The position numbers and the translations under genes were made by a program. DNA of 64,000 nt from Fibrobacterota bacterium (GTDB lineage: Bacteria > Fibrobacterota > Chitinivibrionia > Chitinivibrionales > Chitinispirillaceae). Of this stretch, positions 52,728-61,441 are shown in pieces; position 1 is the stretch's first letter; the number at the start of each line of letters is the position of its first letter. The notes beneath the pieces were generated by a model. The model searched no databases. It saw only the letters and a list, made by a program, of their open reading frames with translations, and was not told where the DNA came from. The stretch covers positions 31,904 to 95,903 of the forward strand of contig JAEZKC010000085.1 of NCBI GenBank assembly GCA_023436205.1. Direction: 5' to 3'.

Positions 52728-53943
52728 ACTTCTGGCGCCTGCCGGATCCTTTGCCTGTGCGCAGGCCGCATTTGATCATGGTGCAGATGCAGTTTACGCT
52801 GGTATCGGACGATTTAACCTTCGTGCCCATTCTCCTAATTTTTCCATTCAGGAATTCGCTGAACTGGTGCTGTATGGTGCTAAACTGGGTCGAAAAGTCT
52901 ATGGCGCTTTGAATATAATGCCCGATGACCAAATGCTGCAGGAGATTCGGGATACGCTGCAAGCGCTTTCCTCAGCTAAGGGGTTGCCTCACGCTTTTAT
53001 CGTGAGTGATCCGGGGGTGGTGGCTGTTGTTAAAGAAACATGCCCCGCAGTGGATCTGCACTTAAGCACTCAGACAGGCTGTTTCAACTCATCTTCCATG
53101 AATTTCTGGAGGGCGCAGGGGATCAGTAGAATTGTCCTTCCACGTGAGCTGAGTCTGGATCGTATCAAAGAACTGTCACTTGGTGACATTGTGGAAACTG
53201 AAATCTTTGTACATGGTGCGATGTGCGTTTCAATATCCGGCCGTTGCCTGTTGGGTGCCTACCTTGGAAAACGTCATCCCAATCTCGGCGATTGTCCTCA
53301 GCCCTGCCGTTTTAAATATCGCATTATCCCTCAGGAAGTTGGAATGGAAAACCCTCAAGATGGTTTTCTGCTTGAGGAATCGCAAAACGGGGTTTATCTG
53401 CTTAACTCTAAAGATCTCTGCACATTGGATATTCTTCCCGATCTGGTGGCCACCGGAACCGCTTCCTTTAAAATTGAGGGTCGCAATAAGAGCGCCCATT
53501 ATGTAGCCTCGGTGGTAAAAGTCTATCGTGAGGCTCTCGATCTTTACCAAAAAGATCCGCAAAATTATAAAGTGCAGTCCTGGTGGCTTGCTGAGCTTGA
53601 TTCCATTGAGCATAGACCTTATACCACCGCCTTTTATGGTAGTGATCCTCTGAAACAGGAAGTCTTCTCCTCTAAAGCTCAAGCAGGCTATCGACTCGTT
53701 GGAACGGTAAAAGCTGTACTCGAAGGGCGCCCTGTTGTGGATGTAAAAAACAGCTTTTCAAGTAGTGAAAAGATTAATGTTTTGCCGGTACGCCAGCAGC
53801 AAGCCCCTTTTGATATCCTGTTTGACGGGATCAGGAATTTTGAGGGTCACCCAATGGAAAAAGCTCCCTCGAATCGACTCGTGATTCTAAGCGGTTGTGA
53901 CGGGAAACTTCGTACAGGTGACATGCTGAGAATCAGTATCTAA
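52714..53943 (+). CDS. U32 family peptidase-like protein (TrhP/RlhA type)
   Basis: 409 residues. ELLAPAGSFACAQAAFDHGADAVYAG start, then EIFVHGAMCVSISGRCLLGAYLGKRHPNLGDCPQPCRFKY with four Cys for an iron-sulfur cluster, and FKIEGRNKSAHYVASVVKVYREALD. In E. coli U32 proteins of this type (TrhP, RlhA) hydroxylate tRNA or rRNA using prephenate; the YegQ-type motifs here suggest the tRNA (TrhP) branch. Protease activity is doubtful. A 223-bp gap follows, with only a weak hairpin at 54037-54058. Confidence 0.85.
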   Translation: MPLPELLAPAGSFACAQAAFDHGADAVYAGIGRFNLRAHSPNFSIQEFAELVLYGAKLGRKVYGALNIMPDDQMLQEIRDTLQALSSAKGLPHAFIVSDPGVVAVVKETCPAVDLHLSTQTGCFNSSSMNFWRAQGISRIVLPRELSLDRIKELSLGDIVETEIFVHGAMCVSISGRCLLGAYLGKRHPNLGDCPQPCRFKYRIIPQEVGMENPQDGFLLEESQNGVYLLNSKDLCTLDILPDLVATGTASFKIEGRNKSAHYVASVVKVYREALDLYQKDPQNYKVQSWWLAELDSIEHRPYTTAFYGSDPLKQEVFSSKAQAGYRLVGTVKAVLEGRPVVDVKNSFSSSEKINVLPVRQQQAPFDILFDGIRNFEGHPMEKAPSNRLVILSGCDGKLRTGDMLRISI

Positions 53944-54036
53944 AGCTTAAGTGAAATTTTTTTGAGCTTTTTTACTTTGCCTCCTTGTTTTCTGGTCGAC
54001 TTCTTTTAGACTCCTCTGAGTTTTCCGTCGCCACTC

Positions 54037-54058
54037 AATCAGCACTCTATAGCTGATT
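54037..54058 (+). terminator. Weak hairpin between U32 and xylanase genes
   Basis: AATCAGC (54037-54043) and GCTGATT (54052-54058) with an 8-base loop and a short T run after it. It is about 95 bases past the U32 stop, so a role is uncertain. The rest of 53944-54166 shows T-rich sequence and no clear promoter. Confidence 0.25.
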
Positions 54059-54166
54059 TTCATCGTATTGCTCCGTCCAGAAAAGACTCTTTACCCGGCG
54101 TTTGATCAATACCATATTATATATGAAATGAATTTCTAAACCTTTAAACGGAAGTATGGTGAAAAA

Positions 54167-55945
54167 GTGCTCAAACGTACGCTCCTTCTACTTATGATCT
54201 TTTCCATACAGCAGGTATTTAGTCAGATCAGGGAACCATCTCGCCTTATTGAATCATCAGATGAATCTTCTGTTTCCACTAATGAAACAGCATCAGATTC
54301 TACTGGGCCACTTTTCACAGGAACCTTCGAAGAGGGGATGGGATCCTGGAATTTCTGGCCTTTCTCAAAAAGATTGGGTGATTTCGCTATCAGCGGGCAA
54401 AATCCTCACAGCGGTGGCAAGTGCGGCAGGATAACTATCAGGAATGTAGGGACGGAGATCTGGCACGTGCAGCTGCAGATGAAGGGATTTCCTGTTAAGA
54501 AAAACTCCATCTATAAATTGAGCTATTGGGCTCGCGGCGAAAATGATGCGGGTACGCTGGAAGTGGTTTTTGTGAAGGGTTCACCCCCCTGGACTTTCTA
54601 CAGTGCCAAGAAATCAAAAATGACCTCCGAATGGAAACAGTACGAGATGCTGTTTACCTCTCCCGTAACCACCAGTGACATTCAGATGGCTTTTCAGTGT
54701 GCTCATCAGAAAGGTGATTACTATATCGATGATGTCACATTTACTGAGGTCGGCAAACTGGATCTGAAAGAGGTAGCTGCAGATTGGTACGAAAGTGCCG
54801 GAAGTAGGATCGATCAGTTTAGAAAGGGTGATTTCAGCGTAAAAATTATTGATGAGAAAGGGAATCCTTTTTCAGGTACTGTTGAAGCAACTCTTACGAA
54901 TCATAAGTTTAAATGGGGAACCTGTCTTGCCATGTTCGATGGTGATGATCCCAAATATGCCAAGCTTGCACTCAAGCATTTCAATGCCGGGGTCTTTGAG
55001 AATGCATTCAAATGGGAAGAGTATGAGAAGGTTCAGGGCAAACCAAATACTGCCGATTTGGAAAAGTATCTCAAATGGAGTAAGAAGCATAATTTCCCAA
55101 TTCGAGGGCATGCTCTTGTATGGGGAATAGAAAATTATGGCTACGACAGACACTGGGCCAGGTTGGGTGACGATAATTTCTTGAGAGATGCCATAAAGGA
55201 GCGAATAATTCGTGACGTATCCCGCTACAAGGGGCGGATTCTAGAGTATGATGTCTGGAATGAACCAGTTCACGAGTCTGCCTTGTTCAGCCGCCTTGGG
55301 TACGATATTCTGGATTCTACCTTTGTCTGGGCTCATCGAGCCGATTCGAGTGCAGTCCTTTATATAAATGAATATTCAGTGATTTCCGGAGGGGATGCCA
55401 AGCCGTACCGTGACATGGTGGAAGGCCTGCTGAGAAGGGGAGTTCCAGTCAATGGAATTGGCATTCAGGGGCATTTCAGCGGTCGAATTGATCCTCTGGA
55501 TGTCGCATCCAAGCTTGATTATATGGCAGAAGTCGGGCTGCCGATTAAAATAACTGAATTCGATATGGATGTTAATGCACTTGGCCTCTCTCCGCAGGAA
55601 ATGGCTTCTGAGTATGCAAAAATGCTCAGGACAGCCTTTTCGCATCCGGCGGTTCAGGGATTTTATATATGGGGATTCTGGGATGGCCGTCACTGGCGTC
55701 CCGGAGCTGGGTTGTATGATGCAGAATTTACAGCCAAGCCGGTCGCGGATTCAGTTTTCAACCTCATTCATAAAGAATGGAGTACAGACACCTCTATAGT
55801 TGTGGATGTCGATGGTAAACTATCATTTAGGGGCTTTTATGGAGATTACGATTTGAACCTGAAGAGGGGCAAGAAGAGCAGGAAAATCCAGGTAAGCATG
55901 AATAATGATGGGGAAGTGTTGATAGATCTCAGGAATCTCAAGTAG
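54167..55945 (+). CDS. Secreted GH10 endo-xylanase with carbohydrate-binding domain
   Basis: 592 residues. Signal peptide ending near FSQ, a Ser/Thr-rich linker, then a beta-sandwich carbohydrate-binding module (about 50-192, FTGTFEEGMGSWNFWP...YYIDDVTFTEV), a small domain, and a GH10 TIM barrel (about 250-540). Acid/base Glu is in DVWNEPVHE and nucleophile Glu in ITEFDMD; RGHALVWG, NEYSV and GIQGHFS are typical of GH10. It cleaves xylan backbones. The last about 40 residues form a short sheet, possibly a sorting domain. The GTG start is the only fair one in frame, with GGAAG 12 bases upstream. Confidence 0.93.
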   Translation: MLKRTLLLLMIFSIQQVFSQIREPSRLIESSDESSVSTNETASDSTGPLFTGTFEEGMGSWNFWPFSKRLGDFAISGQNPHSGGKCGRITIRNVGTEIWHVQLQMKGFPVKKNSIYKLSYWARGENDAGTLEVVFVKGSPPWTFYSAKKSKMTSEWKQYEMLFTSPVTTSDIQMAFQCAHQKGDYYIDDVTFTEVGKLDLKEVAADWYESAGSRIDQFRKGDFSVKIIDEKGNPFSGTVEATLTNHKFKWGTCLAMFDGDDPKYAKLALKHFNAGVFENAFKWEEYEKVQGKPNTADLEKYLKWSKKHNFPIRGHALVWGIENYGYDRHWARLGDDNFLRDAIKERIIRDVSRYKGRILEYDVWNEPVHESALFSRLGYDILDSTFVWAHRADSSAVLYINEYSVISGGDAKPYRDMVEGLLRRGVPVNGIGIQGHFSGRIDPLDVASKLDYMAEVGLPIKITEFDMDVNALGLSPQEMASEYAKMLRTAFSHPAVQGFYIWGFWDGRHWRPGAGLYDAEFTAKPVADSVFNLIHKEWSTDTSIVVDVDGKLSFRGFYGDYDLNLKRGKKSRKIQVSMNNDGEVLIDLRNLK

Positions 55946-55953
55946 TTGCAATA

Positions 55954-55980
55954 AAAAAGGCGCCTTGCGGGCGCCCTTTT
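55954..55980 (+). terminator. Rho-independent terminator after the xylanase
   Basis: GGCGCC (55959-55964), 5-base loop, GGCGCC (55970-55975), then CTTTT; begins in an A-run. It lies 14 bases past the xylanase stop and 21 bases before the FlgM stop (convergent), so it can act for both strands. Confidence 0.75.
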
Positions 55981-56000
55981 CATCTGCTCGGGAATTCGTC

Positions 56001-56321
56001 TTAGCTGGATGCTACTCCAAACTCTTCAAGCAGTTTATCTGCCAGCCTGTCGATGAATTTATCAGAATCATAGTAGCCATTCTGCATTTTTGTTTTTACT
56101 TCAGCAATTTTCTCATTGCGAATTTCAGGATGTGCATTGAGGGTTGCCGAAATGACCTGCATCTGACCTTTTGTTTCACTAAGCTGCTTCCCCTTTGAGG
56201 AGAGCTCAGAACGATCAGTTGCTCCAGCCTTTGATGCCTTAACCGATTTGTCAGTCTTTTTGGCATTTTCGACCTTGCGCAGCTCATTTTTGAGCGGTTG
56301 TGATACGTTATTTATGTTCAT
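56001..56321 (-). CDS. flgM: FlgM-like anti-sigma-28 factor
   Basis: 106 residues, short and mostly helical. Pattern: basic N terminus, SELSSKGKQLSETKGQM, NEKIAEVKTKMQNGYYDSDKFIDRLADKLLEEF, which is the FlgM consensus (VRxEKVAxLKxxIxxGxYxxdxxxIAxxLL). FlgM holds sigma-28 inactive until the flagellar hook is done. A sigma-28-type promoter right upstream supports the call. No other flagellar gene is near; the neighbours are type IV pilus genes. GAGGAG precedes the ATG. Confidence 0.85.
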   Translation of the reverse strand: MNINNVSQPLKNELRKVENAKKTDKSVKASKAGATDRSELSSKGKQLSETKGQMQVISATLNAHPEIRNEKIAEVKTKMQNGYYDSDKFIDRLADKLLEEFGVASS

Positions 56322-56349
56322 AAGCTCCTCGCTTTTCTACCTATTACAG

Positions 56350-56377
56350 TTATCGGCAATATTTGACCGAAGCTTTA
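56350..56377 (-). promoter_or_regulatory. Sigma-28 (FliA)-type promoter of flgM
   Basis: Minus strand: TAAA (56374-56377), 16-base spacer, GCCGATAA (56350-56357), a perfect -10 and one base more than the E. coli spacing of 15. It lies 29 bases before the flgM ATG, in the 93-bp gap after the pilC stop. FlgM would then be made under the sigma factor it inhibits. Confidence 0.7.
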
Positions 56378-56414
56378 ACATAAATATAACTCTCACGTAA
56401 ATATTTACCAATTC

Positions 56415-57611
56415 TTAACCTACGTTTCCTATCATATCAAACATCGGCAGGTACATGGAAACCAGAATTCCTCCGATCACTGCACCCATGACCACAATCA
56501 TAATGGGTTCGATAACAGAGGTCAGGGCTTCAACTGCGGCATCCACTTCTTCCTGATAGAATTCAGAAACCTTTTTAAGCATACCCGAAAGATCGCCAGT
56601 TTTCTCTCCCACCGCAATCATATGAATAACCATGGGTGGAAACACCCCGGTTTCTTTCAGCGGTTCGGCAATAGACAGACCTCCGGTGATTCGTTCCAGT
56701 GTTCGAATGATTCCAAGCTCAAGCACCTTGTTTCCTGCTGTTTTAGCAGTAATGTTGAGAGCTTCAATAATAGTTACACCGCTGGTGAGCAGTGTTGAGA
56801 GTGTTTGAGAAAAACGGCTAACAGCGCTTTTACGTTCCAGGTCACCGAGAACCGGCAACTTGAGCTTGAGCGCATCTATTTTAATTTTGCCCTGTTCAGT
56901 CTTGTAATATTGTCTGAACCCTATAGCTAGAGCCACAACTCCGGCAATCATGAAAAAGATATTCTTCTGAAGGAAAGTAGATAGAGTCATGACAATTTTG
57001 GTGGGTAGGGGAAGCTCACCGCCCATATCTAAAAACATCTGAGCAAAGGTGGGTACTACAAAAGTGAGCATGGCTGCAGTTGCACCTACCGCTACTATGG
57101 CCACAATTACCGGATAGGTCATGGCACCTTTAATTTTGCGTCGAAGAGCTTCAGACTTTTCCTGATATTCGGCTAGTCTGTTCAACACTCCATCCAGATT
57201 ACCCGATTGCTCTCCTGCGGCAACCATGTTGCAGTAAAGGGAATTGAATGCTGCAGGATGTTTGGCCATGGCATCAGCCAAATTGTTACCGCCCTGGATA
57301 TCGGCGCTCACTTGCCGAATTGCCTGTCCTAAGGCTTTGCTTTCTGTTTGATTGCCCAGAATGTCGAGACACTGTACGAGTGGAAGACCCGCACTTACCA
57401 TGGCGGCAAACTGACGAGTGAACCGGGAGACATCCTTCAGTTTTATTCCTTTGAGGAAATCAAAATTGATGTCCATCGCCTTGCTTCGAATAGATACGGG
57501 GCGGATCTTTTTTTTCCTGAGCAGGCTCATTACTTCGTCTTTACTGGCAGCCTGAATTTCGCCCTTTACCTGCTTGCCTGAGCTCACGCCAACATATTCA
57601 AATTTACCCAT
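56415..57611 (-). CDS. pilC: Type IV pilus inner-membrane platform protein PilC
   Basis: 398 residues, GspF family. Two repeated GspF domains (each starts FTRQFAAMVSAGLPLVQCLDIL; FSQTLSTLLTSGVTIIEALNI), three membrane segments (about 170-190, 220-240, 375-395), and VAAGEQSGNLDGVLNRLA plus IAVGEKTGDLSGMLKKVSEFYQEEVD. PilC seats the PilB and PilT motors. Third gene of pilB-pilT-pilC on the minus strand, 30 bases after pilT. RQFAAM and EQSG are intact. Confidence 0.94.
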   Translation of the reverse strand: MGKFEYVGVSSGKQVKGEIQAASKDEVMSLLRKKKIRPVSIRSKAMDINFDFLKGIKLKDVSRFTRQFAAMVSAGLPLVQCLDILGNQTESKALGQAIRQVSADIQGGNNLADAMAKHPAAFNSLYCNMVAAGEQSGNLDGVLNRLAEYQEKSEALRRKIKGAMTYPVIVAIVAVGATAAMLTFVVPTFAQMFLDMGGELPLPTKIVMTLSTFLQKNIFFMIAGVVALAIGFRQYYKTEQGKIKIDALKLKLPVLGDLERKSAVSRFSQTLSTLLTSGVTIIEALNITAKTAGNKVLELGIIRTLERITGGLSIAEPLKETGVFPPMVIHMIAVGEKTGDLSGMLKKVSEFYQEEVDAAVEALTSVIEPIMIVVMGAVIGGILVSMYLPMFDMIGNVG

Positions 57612-57641
57612 TATAGACTCCTCGTTAAAGCTCGGAAGCTT

Positions 57642-58700
57642 TTATAAATCTCCAATTAATTTTTTCATCTGTTCCGGTTCTGGACTTCTGCCCAGAGCGT
57701 CCTTTTTACTGATAAGACGGCGCTGATAAAGGCGCACCAACTCACTATTCATAGTCTGCATTCCGTACTGCTGACCAATTTCGATAATACCCTGCAACTG
57801 ATGAACTTTGTCTTCACGGATCATGGATCTTACTGCCATGGTGGCCACCATTATCTCGCAGGCCATAACTCTCCCTCCGCCGATTTTGGGAAGCAGAGCC
57901 TGGCTTATAATCCCCTCCAGAACCATCGAAAGCTGTGCTCGTACAGTTTCCTTCTGATCTGCGGGGAATACGTCTATAATACGATTAATAGTCTGGGCTG
58001 CAGAATTTGTATGAAGAGTGGCCAGCGTCAAGTGACCAGTTTCCGCAATGCTCAGGGCTGCGGAAATCGTTTCCAGATCTCGCATTTCACCGATGAGCAC
58101 CACATCCGGGTCCTGCCGCAAAGCCACACGCAGTGCACTTGCAAAGCTGTTGGTGTCTTGATGAACCTCACGCTGATTGATAATGCATTTCTTGTGCTTG
58201 TGAACAAACTCGATAGGATCTTCTACAGTCAGTATATGACCCTCATGTTCGCTATTAATTTTGTCAACCATCGCTGCCAGTGTGGTGCTTTTTCCGCTGC
58301 CTGTTGGTCCGGTGACTAAAACCAGACCGTTCGGGCGGTCTGTCAGTTTTGAAACCACTGGTGGAAGCCCCAGCTCCTCTATGGACTTTATTATATAAGG
58401 GATCTGACGCAATGCCGCAGTGCAGCACCCTCTCTGCAGAAAAACGTTTGCTCTGAAACGGGAAAGATTCTGTACACCGAATGAAAAATCCACTTCCTTA
58501 TTCTGTTCGAACGTTTTCCTCTGGACTTCATTCATTATGCTGTAAGAAAGCTTGAGCACCTCATCGGGGCCCAGTCGTTCGGCATTGAACGGAACAAGTC
58601 TCCCGTCTATTCTGTAAAGTGGGGGGGATCCGGAAGTGAGGTGAAGATCTGAAGCGTGAATATCAAGCATCTTTTTAAGCAGCTCATGCATGGTCATCAT
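57642..58700 (-). CDS. pilT: Type IV pilus retraction ATPase PilT
   Basis: 352 residues. Walker A GPTGSGKSTT, Asp box EDPIEFVH, Walker B DPDVVLIGEMRD, His box TLATLHTNSAAQTINRIIDVFP; N-terminal ASDLHLTSGSPPLYRIDGRL. It depolymerises pili for twitching. The C-terminal AIRNLIRE motif of classical PilT reads VRSMIREDKVHQL, an acceptable variant. Sits 36 bases after pilB. Confidence 0.94.
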   Translation of the reverse strand: MMTMHELLKKMLDIHASDLHLTSGSPPLYRIDGRLVPFNAERLGPDEVLKLSYSIMNEVQRKTFEQNKEVDFSFGVQNLSRFRANVFLQRGCCTAALRQIPYIIKSIEELGLPPVVSKLTDRPNGLVLVTGPTGSGKSTTLAAMVDKINSEHEGHILTVEDPIEFVHKHKKCIINQREVHQDTNSFASALRVALRQDPDVVLIGEMRDLETISAALSIAETGHLTLATLHTNSAAQTINRIIDVFPADQKETVRAQLSMVLEGIISQALLPKIGGGRVMACEIMVATMAVRSMIREDKVHQLQGIIEIGQQYGMQTMNSELVRLYQRRLISKKDALGRSPEPEQMKKLIGDL

Positions 58701-58736
58701 AATAGTTTCTTCCCTCTATTAAACGGCTTGTTGAAA

Positions 58737-60428
58737 TCAACTTGTGGCGCCCAGCACCTCTTCAACGGTGGTAAGCCCTTTTCTTAGTTTGTCGAGGCCT
58801 GCCATTCTCAGACTGAGCATGCCCTCATCCATGGCCGCCTTCTTAATAAGATGAGGCGGTTTTTTATCCATCACCATCTCTTGAATGGTCGTGGTGATCG
58901 GAAGTACTTCGTATAGTCCGGCGCGGCCCTTGTATCCTGTTCCGTTACAGGTGGGGCACCCTTTCCCTTTGTATAGTGTAAGGGTTTTGAGTTCTTCAGG
59001 AGATAGTTTCAGAAATTGAAGCAGTTCGTTTTTACTGGGATCTATCTGTTCCCGGCAATTGGTGCAGATCAGGCGAATAAGACGCTGGGCAATAATGAGA
59101 CGAACCGCTGATGCGCACAGAAAAGCATCTACTCCCATGTCAATCATACGGGTCAGGGTGCTCGCGGAGTCGTTGGTGTGAAGCGTGCTCAGTACCAGGT
59201 GACCTGTGAGCGCTGCTTTAATGGCTATTTCCGCAGTTTCCAGATCTCTTATCTCACCAACCATGATGACATCGGGATCCTGGCGCAGAAATGATTTCAG
59301 CGCTGCGGCGAATGTTAGTCCGATGCTCTGATGCACATTGATCTGGTTTATTCCGTCAATGTTATACTCGACCGGATCTTCAGCAGTCATAATGTTTATA
59401 TCTGGGGTGTTAAGTGCACTGAGAGCGGAGTAAAGAGTGGTCGTCTTTCCGCTTCCAGTTGGGCCGGTTACCAGAATCATCCCGTAAGGGGCGTGCAGCG
59501 ATTCGGTCAGATGCTTCATGCCCGTTGCAGGTATACCGAACTTGTTCATATCAAGCATCAGATTGGAGGCATCCAGTATTCGCATCACCACCTTTTCCCC
59601 GAAGATGGTCGGAGTGGTGGAAACACGGATATCCACAACCTTGTTACCGGTCTTTATCTTGATTCTGCCATCCTGGGGCAGTCTTCTTTCGGAAATATCC
59701 AGGTCTGACATGATTTTTATACGTGAGATGACCGAGGTACGCAACCTGTAGGGCAGGGGAGCCATCTCAATGAGAACACCGTCTATTCGGTAGCGAACCC
59801 TGAGAATGTTCTGATAGCACTCAATGTGTATATCGCTGGCATTCTTGCGAACTGCCTCCACTATAAGATGGTTCACCAGCTTTACAACCGGGGCGTCAGC
59901 AACTTCACTGGCGATGTCCTCCGGTTCGTTATCCTTCTCCTCCGCGACCACTTCAAAATTATCGGTCTTGATATCGTTGAGGATGTTATCCATGCTGCTG
60001 TCGGCTCTGTAATTCAGGTTTATGGCATCCTGAATCTCTTTTGCCGATGCGATTACCGGCTTCACTGTACAACCAGTCAAAAATTTGATGGCATCCAGCA
60101 TGAATATGTTTTTTGCATCACTGATAGCGATGGTGAGAACGCGGTTTGTCTTGTTTACCGGAATAATTGTGTATTTCTGGGCTATATCGAAAGGGACCAA
60201 ATCCACAACGTAAGGATCAAACTCCAGATCCTTAAGACTTAGCTTGCCCAGATTCAGTTGCTTTGAGAGGAAATGGGTGATGACACTCTCATCAACGATG
60301 GCCTCGGTGGCAATCAGTGCCTCACCGAGCATTCCGCCGTGCACTGTCTGGTGTTTAAGTCCCTCCAGAAGTTGTTCTTTTGTGATTACCCCGTTTTCAA
60401 CGAGGATCTCACCAAGTTTTTTGGCCAT
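58737..60428 (-). CDS. pilB: Type IV pilus assembly ATPase PilB
   Basis: 563 residues. N-terminal MshEN domain (LGEILVENGVITKEQL...), of a type known in other proteins to bind cyclic di-GMP, then the ATPase with Walker A GPTGSGKTTTLYSAL, EDPVEYNIDGINQINV, DPDVIMVGEIRD, STLHTNDSASTLTRMIDMG, and a zinc-like four-Cys motif C-T-NC / CPTCNGTGYKGR. It powers pilus extension. Only the motors and PilC are in the window; no pilin or PilM-Q. Confidence 0.95.
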   Translation of the reverse strand: MAKKLGEILVENGVITKEQLLEGLKHQTVHGGMLGEALIATEAIVDESVITHFLSKQLNLGKLSLKDLEFDPYVVDLVPFDIAQKYTIIPVNKTNRVLTIAISDAKNIFMLDAIKFLTGCTVKPVIASAKEIQDAINLNYRADSSMDNILNDIKTDNFEVVAEEKDNEPEDIASEVADAPVVKLVNHLIVEAVRKNASDIHIECYQNILRVRYRIDGVLIEMAPLPYRLRTSVISRIKIMSDLDISERRLPQDGRIKIKTGNKVVDIRVSTTPTIFGEKVVMRILDASNLMLDMNKFGIPATGMKHLTESLHAPYGMILVTGPTGSGKTTTLYSALSALNTPDINIMTAEDPVEYNIDGINQINVHQSIGLTFAAALKSFLRQDPDVIMVGEIRDLETAEIAIKAALTGHLVLSTLHTNDSASTLTRMIDMGVDAFLCASAVRLIIAQRLIRLICTNCREQIDPSKNELLQFLKLSPEELKTLTLYKGKGCPTCNGTGYKGRAGLYEVLPITTTIQEMVMDKKPPHLIKKAAMDEGMLSLRMAGLDKLRKGLTTVEEVLGATS

Positions 60429-60473
60429 AGATTACAGAGCGGTTCCTTTTTCGAAATCTAGTCTGATCAATCT

Positions 60474-60503
60474 ATTATACAGTATTGTTAAGTCCATGTT
60501 CAA
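60474..60503 (-). promoter_or_regulatory. Sigma-70 promoter of pilBTC
   Basis: Minus strand: -35 TTGAAC (60498-60503), 18-bp spacer, perfect -10 TATAAT (60474-60479). The predicted leader is about 40 nt. It overlaps the space just after the upstream unknown gene, so pilBTC need not depend on that gene's promoter. Confidence 0.55.
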
Positions 60504-60521
60504 TACTAAGTTAATGAAAAA

Positions 60522-61238
60522 TTAGTTGTTAAGCTCAAGTGTGTTTCCTGGACCGAGAATAAAATCCAGGTACATGGAATCCGGGGCACAGATGATGTTT
60601 TGCAAACCATCACCAAGGGGGCTGGGTGGAGTGACCAGTATCTGTTTTGGTCTGAAAATGGACCGTAGCATTTTCACTGTATCCAGGCTTGTTGAGGGAA
60701 GGACAAGCAGGTCAAGTTTTTCTTTAAAGGGACTGTATGTTTCAGATGAAATGTTTTCTAGAATAGTGCTGTCGCAGATAAGAATAAGCATGGTGCCGGG
60801 AGTCAGCAACATGGCTCTGCGTTGATCCTGTAGTGGGGATACGGATCTGGCGATAATTTGTCCATTGGAGCTGGCCTGCTGACTGAAAATAGGCGGTGGC
60901 CAAGACGGATCTGGTTTGGGTAGATTTGAAGAAAGCTCCGTCGAGAGCACAGTCCATACTTGCGGTGCAGTGGAGAAGAGTTCCGGTTTTACAGATCCGG
61001 TTTGCATGGAAATCAGATCCCATTCTCCGGATTTGACCGGCCTGAGAGAACGTTCCAGTGGCTTTGATGTGGGAATCACAACTGTGGTGAAACGGTGTTT
61101 GCGGTTTCCGCGCACATAGGAGAGCGTATAGCCGTTTTTGGTCCCTTGAAAAAGGAGATGGTTTTTCGGCGCAAAGGGATTATTGGTACCCTGGTTGGAG
61201 TACCACCCCAGTCCCGCAGTAATCAGAATCAGTATCAC
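60522..61238 (-). CDS. Unknown membrane-anchored protein upstream of pilB
   Basis: 238 residues from GTG 61238. A membrane segment at the N terminus (ILILITAGLGWYS) and a long extracytoplasmic part without recognised family; LDLLVLPSTSLDTVKMLRSIFRPKQILVTPPSPLG near the end alternates like an alpha/beta sheet and faintly recalls the metallo-beta-lactamase end of ComEC, without its metal ligands. The frame stays open upstream for about 40 residues with no ATG, GTG or TTG; an ATT at 61334 has an ideal AGGAG (spacing 6) and would add 32 residues, giving the membrane segment a cytoplasmic tail. Position before pilB suggests a pilus link only by adjacency. Confidence 0.55.
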   Translation of the reverse strand: MILILITAGLGWYSNQGTNNPFAPKNHLLFQGTKNGYTLSYVRGNRKHRFTTVVIPTSKPLERSLRPVKSGEWDLISMQTGSVKPELFSTAPQVWTVLSTELSSNLPKPDPSWPPPIFSQQASSNGQIIARSVSPLQDQRRAMLLTPGTMLILICDSTILENISSETYSPFKEKLDLLVLPSTSLDTVKMLRSIFRPKQILVTPPSPLGDGLQNIICAPDSMYLDFILGPGNTLELNN

Positions 61239-61336
61239 CAGGCGGATCTTGTACCAGGTCCCAAGCCGGCTTTTGCCGAAACTGAAGGAGCGTCTCTCCT
61301 TTATCTCTTCAAAATGTGCACGGTGATTGAGAATTC

Positions 61337-61365
61337 TTGACTCCTCGATCTGAGCAAAGTATTAT
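61337..61365 (+). promoter_or_regulatory. Sigma-70 promoter of the SPOR-Crp operon
   Basis: -35 TTGACT (61337-61342), 17-bp spacer, -10 TATTAT (61360-61365); both boxes match five of six consensus bases. The leader to ATG 61442 would be about 70 nt. It overlaps the start region of the divergent minus-strand gene. Confidence 0.55.
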
Positions 61366-61441
61366 TCTAGGAGAATTAGTTATATTATAGAAATATACTT
61401 CGTTAAGAAATTCATGGCAAATGAGTTGGGAGTACGGTCAA

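Noticed and set aside
57801..58319. 172-residue plus-strand frame opposite pilT
   Set aside because: Antisense shadow of a well-defined PilT gene.
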